Shown in pieces: positions 8,983-18,198 of a DNA stretch of 64,000 nucleotides. A model generated the notes under the pieces. It saw only the letters and a list, made by a program, of their open reading frames with translations, did no database searches and was not told the origin of the DNA. The translations under genes and the position numbers were made by a program. The DNA is from Ramlibacter rhizophilus. Its GTDB lineage: Bacteria > Pseudomonadota > Gammaproteobacteria > Burkholderiales > Burkholderiaceae_C. Positions within the stretch are counted from its first letter, which is position 1. Every line of letters starts with the position of its first letter. The stretch is taken from contig NZ_SMLL01000003.1 of the NCBI RefSeq assembly GCF_004681965.1, positions 558,001 to 622,000 on the forward strand. Reading direction: 5' to 3'.

Positions 8983-9596
8983 GTGACACCTACACCCCCA
9001 CCTCGGCCCTGGACGAAGAGACGGCGCGTGCCGAGGTCTATGGCGTGCTGGCGCAGCTCTGGTATGCGCCCATCACCCCCGAGCTGCTGGAGGCGCTGCG
9101 CGTCGCACCCACCGACGCGCCCACCCAGGGTGGCTTCCTGGAGGAGCCCTGGCGCGAGCTGGTGGGCATCAGCCGCGCCATGTCGCGCGACGAAGTGGCC
9201 GCCGAATACGACGCGCTCTTCGGCGGCGTGGGCAAGCCCGAGGTGTACCTGTTCGGCTCGCATTACCTCTCCGGCTTCCTGAACGAGAAGCCGCTCGCCA
9301 AGCTGCGCGAGGACCTGGCCGCGCTGTCGCTCACGCGGGGCGATGCCATGTCCGAGACCGAAGACCACTTCGCCTACCTGTGCGAGGTGATGCGTTATCT
9401 CATCGCCGGCGACGACGTGGCGGTGGCCAACCTCACGAAGCAGCGCGAATTCTTCACCGAGCACCTGCAGCCCTGGGCCACGGGGATGTGCGAAGCCGTC
9501 TCCGCCCATCCCCGCGCCCGCTTCTACGCCGTGCTGGCCGACTTCACGCGGGCCTTCCTGAACGTGGAGCAGCAGGGCTTCGACATGCTCGGCTGA
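8979..9596 (+). CDS. TorD/DmsD-type molecular chaperone for a molybdoenzyme
   Basis: A 205-residue all-helical-looking protein with the TorD-family signature around EYDALFGGVGKPEVYLFGSHYLSGF and the EDHFAYLCEVMRYL helix. Proteins of this family bind the twin-arginine signal peptide or apo-form of molybdoenzymes and hold them until the cofactor is inserted. It overlaps the upstream ferredoxin gene by four bases and ends the operon. Its likely client is the Tat-dependent formate dehydrogenase encoded about 9 kb downstream, since the adjacent soluble enzyme has no export signal. That pairing is an inference. Confidence 0.88.
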   Translation: MSDTYTPTSALDEETARAEVYGVLAQLWYAPITPELLEALRVAPTDAPTQGGFLEEPWRELVGISRAMSRDEVAAEYDALFGGVGKPEVYLFGSHYLSGFLNEKPLAKLREDLAALSLTRGDAMSETEDHFAYLCEVMRYLIAGDDVAVANLTKQREFFTEHLQPWATGMCEAVSAHPRARFYAVLADFTRAFLNVEQQGFDMLG

Positions 9597-9629
9597 TCGA
9601 AGGACGGCACCTGTTCACGCTTTGACTCG

Positions 9630-11030
9630 CTACGGCTGCTGCGTCATGCTCCACTGCTGGAAGGCCTGCTGCCATGCCAGCAAGGCCGCAGCGTCCAGGT
9701 CGCCCGCCGGAGGCAGGGGCGGGCCGGGCCAGCTTGCCGGGTCCTGTGCGGTGACGTTGCCCAGGGCGGCCTGAAAGTCGGGGTCGTTCACTTGCGATCC
9801 GCTCAAACGGGCGGCAGGGCGCCAGACGCCCTGTTCAAGCGCAAACGCCTGGGACCGCCCGAACCGGAGAAGGCATTCGGGGTAGGCCATCGCTCCCGCT
9901 GGTGACGTGCACATGCTGTAGCCGGGCTCGGGGAGCACTGGCGAGACCAAGGTCACCGACGTGCCAGCGGGGTCCATCGCCACCAGGGTGCCGAGCTGGT
10001 CGTCGCCCTCGCCCGGGAACACGCTGGCAGGTGTCCAGGCGGGGCGGCCGAAGGGCGCTTCGAAGAGGATGGCCTGTCCGGCATTCCGGGTGACGGACAG
10101 CCGCCCATCCGGTTCTTCTCGCAAGCGCACACCCGGTGCGCCGACCAGCAGGCGCTGGGCGTTGGCGGAGAACGCCACGCTGGTGCCGAATGCCTGGCCC
10201 GCACTGGAGATTCCCAGCCGTGCCACCGGCGCCCAGTCAGCGCTTCCCTGATTCATGTACACCTGCACGGCACCCGCGGGGCGGCCCTGCGCGTCGGGCG
10301 CATCGGGCAGGCCGATCGCCAGTGCGCTGCCGGAGCCGGCCAAGGCCAGCGACAGGCGCGTGGCGCTGCAGTCGCCGGTGGTGCCCAGGTTCAGGCGGTC
10401 GATGCGATCGCGCGCTGCGCTCGTGTCGATCAGGACGATCTCGGTGCAGGTGCCGTTGCGGACCGCGAAGGCCGCACGCGTGCCGGCGGGTGAGATCGAG
10501 AACGTCCGTGCCAGGGCGAAGGCGCGGGCGATGGCGGGTGCGTCCAGGCGGACCGTGGCGGACGCGCCGTTGCAGTCCCAGAAGGTCTTGGGCACGACCA
10601 GCCATCCTTGCCTCATCAGCTTCACAGTGGCCGTGCAGGCTGCGACGCGGTAGTGCGCGCCCAGCACCTGCGCCAGCGCCGTGCCGGCCGGCAGGTTCAG
10701 CGTGGGACTGTTCGTCACGGGGGTGATCGGCCGCTCCGGCAGCGGGCCGCTGCCATCCGGATCCTCCATGAGGCGGTGGTAGCCGGCAGGGGCCTGGACC
10801 ACGAAGGTGCGGTTCATCACGGTGAGCCGCGGTACCGAGGGAGCCAGCGGCATTTCGGGCGGGGCGGGCTCCATGAAGATCGGATCCCCCGTCGACGGGG
10901 CCATGGCCTTGGTGCTGAAGGCGGCTTCTTCTGCCGCAAGGGCGTCGCCGGCTGGCGCATCGCCTCCGCCACATCCCGTGAGCGCGAGGGCGGCGAGCAG
11001 CGGCAGGGCGTGCCACCTGGAATGGATCAT
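9630..11030 (-). CDS. FG-GAP-like beta-propeller lipoprotein
   Basis: The start was placed at the ATG giving MIHSRWHALPLLAALALTGC, a lipoprotein signal with the lipobox LTGC, preceded by GGGAG. The open frame extends further upstream, but that part does not look protein-like. The mature 440-residue region contains repeats resembling integrin FG-GAP blades (AFGTSVAFSANAQRLLVGAPG) and a DPDGSGPLP segment that resembles a calcium-binding loop. A paralog with the same loop (DPDGDGPLP) lies 1.4 kb away on the same strand. Probably anchored in the outer membrane and facing the periplasm or surface. Ligand and role are unknown. Confidence 0.78.
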   Translation of the reverse strand: MIHSRWHALPLLAALALTGCGGGDAPAGDALAAEEAAFSTKAMAPSTGDPIFMEPAPPEMPLAPSVPRLTVMNRTFVVQAPAGYHRLMEDPDGSGPLPERPITPVTNSPTLNLPAGTALAQVLGAHYRVAACTATVKLMRQGWLVVPKTFWDCNGASATVRLDAPAIARAFALARTFSISPAGTRAAFAVRNGTCTEIVLIDTSAARDRIDRLNLGTTGDCSATRLSLALAGSGSALAIGLPDAPDAQGRPAGAVQVYMNQGSADWAPVARLGISSAGQAFGTSVAFSANAQRLLVGAPGVRLREEPDGRLSVTRNAGQAILFEAPFGRPAWTPASVFPGEGDDQLGTLVAMDPAGTSVTLVSPVLPEPGYSMCTSPAGAMAYPECLLRFGRSQAFALEQGVWRPAARLSGSQVNDPDFQAALGNVTAQDPASWPGPPLPPAGDLDAAALLAWQQAFQQWSMTQQP

Positions 11031-11199
11031 GGTCGTATCTCCCTGGTTGTGGACCAGGGCATGGGTGGCCGTGAGCCGGCTCGGGTTCCGAGCGGGCGCA
11101 AGCGCCGCCCCGACGCGCGATATCCTGCCGGGCTCAACGCCCATTCGCTCGCGCCATGATCTCGCCTTCGACCGCTCTCTCGCCCACGTTCCCAGGCGC

Positions 11200-12447
11200 A
11201 TGCTGATGGGGAGCTCCGTCCCCACACCGACCCGCTCGGACCAGGCATCCGCCTGGACCATGCTCCTGGCCTTCACGGCCGTGTTCGCCATGAGCCAGGC
11301 CTTTCGCACGCTGCCGGCCATCGTGGCACCGCCGCTGGTGAGCGAGTTCGGCCTCACGCCTGGCCAGCTCGGGGTCTTCGCCGGCGCCTTCCATTTCGCC
11401 TTCGGCGGGCTGCAGTTCGTGATGGGCGTGGGCATGGACATGTTCGGGCCGCGCCGCACGGTGCTGTGGGTGTTTCCGCTGGCGATCGCGGGCGCGCTGA
11501 TCGCGGCGGCGGCGCCGGGCTACGGCGCGCTGCTGATCGGACAGGTGCTGATCGGGACCGGCTGCGCGCCGGCCTTCGTCGCCTGCACGCTCTTCATCGC
11601 GACGCGCTTCGAGCCGGCGCGGTTTGCATCCATGTCCGGGGCCATCCTGGGGCTGGGCTCCGTGGGGCTGCTGGTGACGGGCACGCCGCTGGCCTGGCTG
11701 ATCGAGGCCTCATCCTGGCGTGCGGCCTTCATCGCCCTGGCGGCAGCCTCGGCCCTGGCCTGGCTGGCGGTGTGGCGCATCGTGAAGGACCCGCCCGGCG
11801 CAGGGGCAGGTGCCCGCATGTCATTGGGCACCGCCCTGCGTGGGTACGGCGAACTGTTCCGCCTGCCGCACACCTGGGGCATCGTGGCCCTGGGCCTGGT
11901 CACCTATGCCTCCTTCATGGCGCTGCGCGGCCTGTGGCTCGGGCCGCTGCTGGTGGACCGCCATGGCTTCAGCCTGGTGGCGAGCGGGCACGTGGCGCTG
12001 GCGGTCTCGGTGGTGGGCATGCTGGGGCCGCCGCTCTTCGGTCGGATCGACCCGGGCACGGGAACGCGCCGGCGCTGGCTGGTGGGCTACAGCCTGCTGA
12101 TCGCGTTGGGTTTCTTCGTGATGGCGGCCACGCACAACCCCGGCGTGGACGTGGGACTGGCCGTCGTGATGAGCCTGGTCTCCGGCTACATGGTGCTGCA
12201 GTACGCGGACGTGAAGTCCGCCTACCCCGCCGCGATGACGGGGCGGGCCATGGCCATCTTCACGATGGCCATGTTCCTGGGGGTGGCGCTGGTGCAGTGG
12301 CTCACGGGCCGGGTGGCGTCCGTGGCGGCAGCGCGGGGCGCGGAGCCCTATGCCTGGATCCTGGCCAGCATCGGCCTGATGCTGGTGGCCGGGGCGCTGG
12401 CCTTCCGCTGGCTGCCTGCGCCGGGGCGGCCGGGCGAACGCGCCTGA
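11200..12447 (+). CDS. MFS transporter
   Basis: About 415 residues with roughly twelve hydrophobic segments. It has the major facilitator loop 2-3 signature region (GVGMDMFGPRRTV) and a GTGCAPAF segment in helix 4. Two starts six bases apart are possible (11200 or 11206), neither with a strong Shine-Dalgarno site. I chose the first. It is transcribed away from the lipoprotein gene on its left and towards the one on its right. The substrate cannot be read from the sequence. Its place between two formate dehydrogenase gene sets could hint at a small anion, but the flanking lipoproteins argue equally for an unrelated accessory unit. Confidence 0.85.
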   Translation: MLMGSSVPTPTRSDQASAWTMLLAFTAVFAMSQAFRTLPAIVAPPLVSEFGLTPGQLGVFAGAFHFAFGGLQFVMGVGMDMFGPRRTVLWVFPLAIAGALIAAAAPGYGALLIGQVLIGTGCAPAFVACTLFIATRFEPARFASMSGAILGLGSVGLLVTGTPLAWLIEASSWRAAFIALAAASALAWLAVWRIVKDPPGAGAGARMSLGTALRGYGELFRLPHTWGIVALGLVTYASFMALRGLWLGPLLVDRHGFSLVASGHVALAVSVVGMLGPPLFGRIDPGTGTRRRWLVGYSLLIALGFFVMAATHNPGVDVGLAVVMSLVSGYMVLQYADVKSAYPAAMTGRAMAIFTMAMFLGVALVQWLTGRVASVAAARGAEPYAWILASIGLMLVAGALAFRWLPAPGRPGERA

Positions 12448-12472
12448 AAAGGGCGAGCAGCGCCGGGAGGCT

Positions 12473-14206
12473 TCAGTACAGGTAGACGGCGCCCGATTCG
12501 GAGGCGCTGCTGTTGCCCTCGACCGGAAAGCGCCGCGCGCCACCCAGGTCGGAGGGCTCCGCTGTGTCGCCTGCGGCCAGGGTCTTTCCGTCGCCCGAGA
12601 TCGCGACGCTGGTCCAGTACGAGCCGAGGCTCCATTCGGTCCCACCCAGCCGGGTGGCGGCGACGGTCCTGCCGGTCTTGAGGTAGGCGGCCTGAGCCCA
12701 GCCGCTGCTGGCGCGTTTGAACACGTACAGGGCGCCCGAGCCCGGGCTGCTGGTGTCGGCGCCATTGAGCACGGCATCCCCCATGCGCGCGGCGCTGTCC
12801 TCGAGCGGCGCGCCGGCCACCAGGGTCTGACCGTCGGCCGAGAGCGCCACGGCCAGCCCGAAGCGGTGATTGCTGCGGGTGTTGGTGCCCTGCACGCTGG
12901 CCGTGAGTTGCCAGCCCATCGCGTCACGATCAAACACGTGCACGGATCCGCCACCGGGCGCGCCGGCGGCCAGCACCTTCCCGTCGGCCGAGAAGGCCAG
13001 GGCGGCGCCGAAATCGGTGAAGGGGGCGCTCGGATCGTTCGTGGCGGGGCTCGCAATCTGGACCGGCATGACCCAGTCCGGGCCCTGCCGGGTGAAGACG
13101 TGGATCGCGCCGTTCGTCGCGGAGTCGGCGGGGTCGCTTACGGCGAGCGTCTGCCCGTCCGGCGCAATCGCCACGGCGCGACCGAAGGCCAAGCTCGTAC
13201 TCGTCGTTGCGAGAGCCGACATCGGGGCCCAGCCACTGTCCTCCAGGCGGGAGGCGAAAGCCCCGACGCCGGCCGACGTGCCGGCCACCACCGTGCGGCC
13301 GTCGGCCGACACCGCCACGCGCCAGCCGAACCCGGCCTCGGCGGGGAGGGTGGACATGCCCTGTCCGGGTCTGAAGGACTGTTCCAGGCGATAGCTTGCG
13401 AACCATCGCCGGAAGACGTAGACCGCACCGGTTTCGCTGGACTCGCCCTGCGCGCCGACCACCACGGTGCTGCCATCCGCGGAGACCGCCACGCTGGAGC
13501 CGAACCGGCCGTTGATTGCCGACGCTGGGCTGTTCAGCGTGCCGTTCAGGACCCACTGCCCGTCCGCTCGCGCATACACGCGCACCTCCCCGCTGCGCAG
13601 CGGCGCACCGTTTGGGGTGGAGGCATTGACGCCGACCACCAGCGTGTCGCCGTCCTGCGACAAGGCGACGGCCGAGCCGAAATGTTCGTTCGTCACCGGC
13701 GCATCCGCCTTGAGGAAACCCATGGTGTCGATCACCCGCGGTGCCACGGCGGCGGAGGCGCTGCTGCAGCCGCTGCCATCGCAGGCGCGCACCGAGAACC
13801 GTGCGTCCGGCAGGCCGTACAGCTCGGGCGGCGGCGTGTACTCCTTCGTAACCCGCGCGTCGCCGCCTGGTGCCGCGATGTCGCCATCGACCGGGTCCGC
13901 CGGGAGCGGACCGTCGCCGTCCGGGTCGAGCAGCAGCTGGTAGAAGCTGGCGCCGGGCAAGGCGTCCCAGCTGAAGGAGTAACGTTTGATGCCGGCGGTG
14001 AACCCGAGACCGGCAGGCGCCGCGAGGGTGACGGCTTGCGCATCGGGCGGCGTGGGCGCGACCGGCGGCGCGGCCGCGTCGTCGGGCGCGGCGACCGCAG
14101 GCGCCTCGGGCTCGGGCGGGGCGCCGGCGCCGCCGCCACAGGCGGCCAGGATCAGGAGGCTGCTGGCGCACAGGCAGCGCGCGAGTCGCAGGGCAACAGG
14201 GGACAT
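12473..14206 (-). CDS. FG-GAP repeat beta-propeller lipoprotein
   Basis: A 577-residue secreted protein with a lipoprotein signal ending LLILAAC followed by GGG, and an SD site (GGAG) just upstream of the ATG. After a Pro/Ala-rich stretch there is a fibronectin-like segment (RYSFSWDALPGASFYQLLLDPDGDG). Then come six or seven FG-GAP-type blades of the form FGSAVALSQDGDTLVVGV followed by GEVRVYAR. Such blades build beta-propellers used in binding or adhesion. It shares the DPDGxGPLP loop and blade type with the lipoprotein upstream at 9.6-11 kb, so the two probably arose by duplication. It lies downstream of the sensor kinase gene on the same strand, 83 nt away. Confidence 0.85.
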   Translation of the reverse strand: MSPVALRLARCLCASSLLILAACGGGAGAPPEPEAPAVAAPDDAAAPPVAPTPPDAQAVTLAAPAGLGFTAGIKRYSFSWDALPGASFYQLLLDPDGDGPLPADPVDGDIAAPGGDARVTKEYTPPPELYGLPDARFSVRACDGSGCSSASAAVAPRVIDTMGFLKADAPVTNEHFGSAVALSQDGDTLVVGVNASTPNGAPLRSGEVRVYARADGQWVLNGTLNSPASAINGRFGSSVAVSADGSTVVVGAQGESSETGAVYVFRRWFASYRLEQSFRPGQGMSTLPAEAGFGWRVAVSADGRTVVAGTSAGVGAFASRLEDSGWAPMSALATTSTSLAFGRAVAIAPDGQTLAVSDPADSATNGAIHVFTRQGPDWVMPVQIASPATNDPSAPFTDFGAALAFSADGKVLAAGAPGGGSVHVFDRDAMGWQLTASVQGTNTRSNHRFGLAVALSADGQTLVAGAPLEDSAARMGDAVLNGADTSSPGSGALYVFKRASSGWAQAAYLKTGRTVAATRLGGTEWSLGSYWTSVAISGDGKTLAAGDTAEPSDLGGARRFPVEGNSSASESGAVYLY

Positions 14207-14289
14207 GAGGGCTCCGGGAAATGAAAGGACGGGCGCGCGAGCAGGCCGCGCGCTGCGCCTCAGTCACAGCCGAAGCGATTTGGTTCTCA

Positions 14290-16271
14290 TCAATTCGAGG
14301 CGGCGGCGATCACCGCCTCGGGCGGCACCGGCTCGGTGGCCAGGCGCAGGCGGAACACCGCGCCGCCGCCGGCACCGGGCAGGGCTTCGAGCCGCCCGCC
14401 GTAGCGCTCCACCAGGCTCTGGCTCACCCACAGGCCCAGGCCATGGCCGTCCGGCCGCGTGGTGAAGAAGGGCCGGAACAGCCGCTCCGTGCTGCCGGGC
14501 GGCAGGCCGATGCCGTTGTCCTCCACCTCCAGGCTGACGCCGGCTTCGATGTCGCGCGTGCGCAGGACGAGGCGTCCGCCCCCGGGCATGGCCTGCACGG
14601 CGTTGAGGATGAGGTTGATGAGGACCTGCTGCAGCTCCTGGTGGTTGAAGCCCACCGTCCCCGTGGCGGCGTAGTCCTTGACCACGTCGATCTTGGCCTG
14701 GGCGAGTTGCGGACCCGCCAGGACCAGGCATTCGTCGAAGACGCGCCCGGGGTGCAGCGACTCGACGTAGCCGGCGTAGTCGGTCGGCCGCGCATGCTGC
14801 AGCAGCTGGTTGACGATGCGCCGCATGCGCTCGACCTGCTGGTCCACCAGCTTCAGTTCGGCCAGCACCGGCGTGGCCTTCGGCCCCAGGGTCTCGCGCA
14901 GCAGGTCGAGGTTGCCCTGGATCACCGCGATGGGGTTGTTGATCTCGTGGGCCACGCTGGCCGTGAGCTGGCCGATGGCGGCGAGCTTTTCCGACTGCAC
15001 GAGCTGCCGCTGCGCCTGCACCAGCGAGGCGTTGCTCTGCGCCAGCTCGCGGGTGCGCTCGGCCACCTTGTGATCGAGCTCGTCGGCCCAGCGCTGGAGG
15101 CTGCGGGTCTTGTCGTCCACCACGTCCAGCAGGTGGTCCAGGTGCTGGGCGAGGGCGCCGATCTCGTCGCGCGAGGCGAGTGCGCCCACGCGCGCCCGGG
15201 CGTCGCCCGCCTCCACCTGCTCGATGGTGCGGTTCATCCGCTCCACCGGCCGGAAGATGCTGCGCGCCAGGCGCAGCGACACGATGGCCGCCAGCGCCAT
15301 CACCGCGAGGAAGAGGAGGGCGATGCTTCCGAGCATGGCCTGCATCACCCACCGGAACGGCTGCTCCAGGAAGCCGACGTAGAGCATGCCCACGCGCTTG
15401 CCCTGCGCATCGACCAGCGGCTCGTAGGCCGAGACGTACCAGTCGTTGACCACGAAGGCGCGGTCCAGCCAGGTGCTTCCGCGCTGCAGCACCGCTTCGC
15501 GCACGGCCTGCGACACGCGGGTGCCCACGGCGCGGCGGTCCTGGAACAGGCGCACGTTGGTGGTGATGCGCACATCGTCCAGGAAGAGGGTGGCCGTGCC
15601 CTGGCTGCCGAAGGGCAGCGAGCCTTCGGGATAGACGATGCGGTTGATGTGGTCGATGAAGTCCAGGTTCTGATTGAGCAGCACGCCGCCGCGCAGCACG
15701 GCCAGCACCTCGCCCGCGTCGCCGCGCACCGGTGAGGCGGCCAGCACCACCAGGGCGCGGTCCTCCACGGTGCGGTCGGTGGGCGTCGCGTTGCGCGTGG
15801 GCACCAGGGGCACCGCCACCCGCTCGGCGGCGTGCGGCGCGAGCGCGGCGAAGCGCTCTCCGTCGATGAGGGCCAGGCGGGCGGCACGGGCGCCGGTCAC
15901 CGCACCGGACCAGGTCGGGTCTCCGGGCGCCGAGATCACGAGGAAGTCCAGGTCCAGCGCCTCGCGCTCGCGGGCGAGCAGGGCGTCCAGCCGCGCGCGG
16001 TCGCGGGCCGCCAGCGCCCGGTGCAGCGCATGGGACTGCGCCACGGACTCGGTGCCGCCGCCCACTTCGCTGACCACCTGGTCGAAGTAGCCACGCGCCA
16101 CCGCCAGGTCGCTGCGCACCTTGGTGATCAGGAGCCGGTCGTAGGCCTGGTCGCCCCAGATCACCAGCGCACCGATCAGGAGCGGCAGGGCCACCAGCAG
16201 CGGCAGCAAGGCCATGGCCAGCAGCTTGCGGCGCACCGAGTGCGCGAGCCACGCCTTGGGGCTGGCGAGGA

Positions 16272-16287
<16 letters not shown>
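14290..16287 (-). CDS. Sensor histidine kinase with periplasmic Cache-type domain
   Basis: 665 residues. An N-terminal membrane segment (LLAMALLPLLVALPLLIGALVIW) is followed by a periplasmic region of about 270 residues that resembles a double-Cache sensor, then a second membrane helix, a HAMP domain, a coiled coil and the kinase core. The phospho-acceptor is in VAHEINNP, with the N box (LINLILNAVQAMP), G1 (DNGIGL) and G2 (GHGLGLW) all present, so the enzyme looks intact. The start overlaps the response-regulator stop by 16 nt, making an operon with it. By position, and because a sigma-54 promoter faces it, the likely target is the divergent formate dehydrogenase operon. The signal is unknown. 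Confidence 0.93.
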
Positions 16288-17654
<1,367 letters not shown>

Positions 17655-17725
17655 GGGATCCTGGGTTGTGCGCTGCGGATTCTAGGAAGCCTCGGCCGAG
17701 CAATTTGCTCGGGTATGCCATGCCC

Positions 17726-17766
17726 GCGACAGCGGCGCGCGACAAGTTGTCGCACGCCGCGCGACA
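17726..17766 (+). promoter_or_regulatory. Candidate upstream activator sites (GCGACA repeats with a perfect palindrome)
   Basis: A perfect palindrome, GCGACAA-G-TTGTCGC, lies at 17739-17753. Further GCGACA half-sites start at 17726 and 17761. Half-site starts 17739 and 17761 are 22 nt apart, about two helical turns. The cluster sits roughly 75-115 nt upstream of the -24/-12 promoter, a usual distance for enhancer-binding activators. Assignment to the adjacent response regulator is inferred from position. Confidence 0.62.
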
Positions 17767-17840
17767 GGATGACGCAGCTCACGTTCATGCTGCAGTGCAA
17801 CCTCCAGTGAAGCGATGCGAACGAGTGGCTGCAGAGCTTG

Positions 17841-17856
17841 TGGCACGGTTTCTGCA
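17841..17856 (+). promoter_or_regulatory. Sigma-54 (-24/-12) promoter of the periplasmic FDH operon
   Basis: The sequence TGGCACGGTTTCTGCA matches the consensus TGGCACG-N4-TTGCA at all but one fixed position, with the invariant GG and GC separated by exactly ten bases. Transcription would begin about 12 nt after the GC, leaving a leader of about 100 nt before the first gene. A gene for a sigma-54 activator lies immediately divergent. Confidence 0.8.
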
Positions 17857-17918
17857 ACCCCGTCGCCTAGGGTCGGTCCCATTGCCGCGGTGAAGGCGTG
17901 GGAATAAATTCCGCGAGC

Positions 17919-17940
17919 GCTATGCACCCGTGTGCATAGC
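17919..17940 (+). promoter_or_regulatory. Perfect inverted repeat in the FDH operon leader
   Basis: GCTATGCAC and GTGCATAGC form a perfect nine-base-pair stem with a four-base loop (CCGT). The repeat lies between the predicted transcription start and the first start codon, ending 26 nt before the ATG. No T-tract follows, so it is not a terminator. It may stabilise the mRNA or be a protein-binding operator. Confidence 0.6.
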
Positions 17941-17966
17941 CCCGAGCTTGCACGTTAGGAGACAAC

Positions 17967-18176
17967 ATGAGCCAGCCCAATCAACGCCAGCTCTCGCGGC
18001 GCACCCTCTTCGCGGGTGCGGGCACCGTCGGTGCCGCCGCCGCAGCCGTCACCCTTTTGCCCACGGTGCGCGTGGAAGCGCCCACGGCTCCGGAGCAGAA
18101 GCAGCCCCCGGCACGCGGGGGTGGCTACCACCTGAGCGAACACGTTCGCCGTTACTTCAAGACCACCCTCATCTGA
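17967..18176 (+). CDS. Small twin-arginine protein of formate dehydrogenase operons
   Basis: A 69-residue protein with a twin-arginine signal (LSRRTLFAGAG followed by a long Ala/Val-rich stretch) and a short conserved tail ending HVRRYFKTTLI. It matches the known family of small Tat-target proteins encoded just before periplasmic formate dehydrogenase alpha genes. GGAG stands 7 nt before the ATG. It is the first gene behind the sigma-54 promoter. Its role is not established, and an accessory or assembly part of the enzyme is plausible. The gene ends 22 nt before the alpha subunit, and the gap holds a small stem-loop just before the next ribosome site. Confidence 0.9.
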   Translation: MSQPNQRQLSRRTLFAGAGTVGAAAAAVTLLPTVRVEAPTAPEQKQPPARGGGYHLSEHVRRYFKTTLI

Positions 18177-18198
18177 CGCCCGAAAGGCGGGAGACCCC

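Larger units (their letters stand above)
17655..17966. other. Divergent regulatory region between the sigma-54 activator and the periplasmic FDH operon
   Basis: This gap has no protein-coding gene. From left to right it holds the activator gene's own upstream sequence, a cluster of GCGACA/TGTCGC half-sites, a sigma-54-type promoter, a short GGAAT/ATTCC palindrome at 17901-17912, a perfect nine-base-pair hairpin, and the GGAG ribosome site of the first operon gene. The separate elements are listed individually. Confidence 0.75.
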
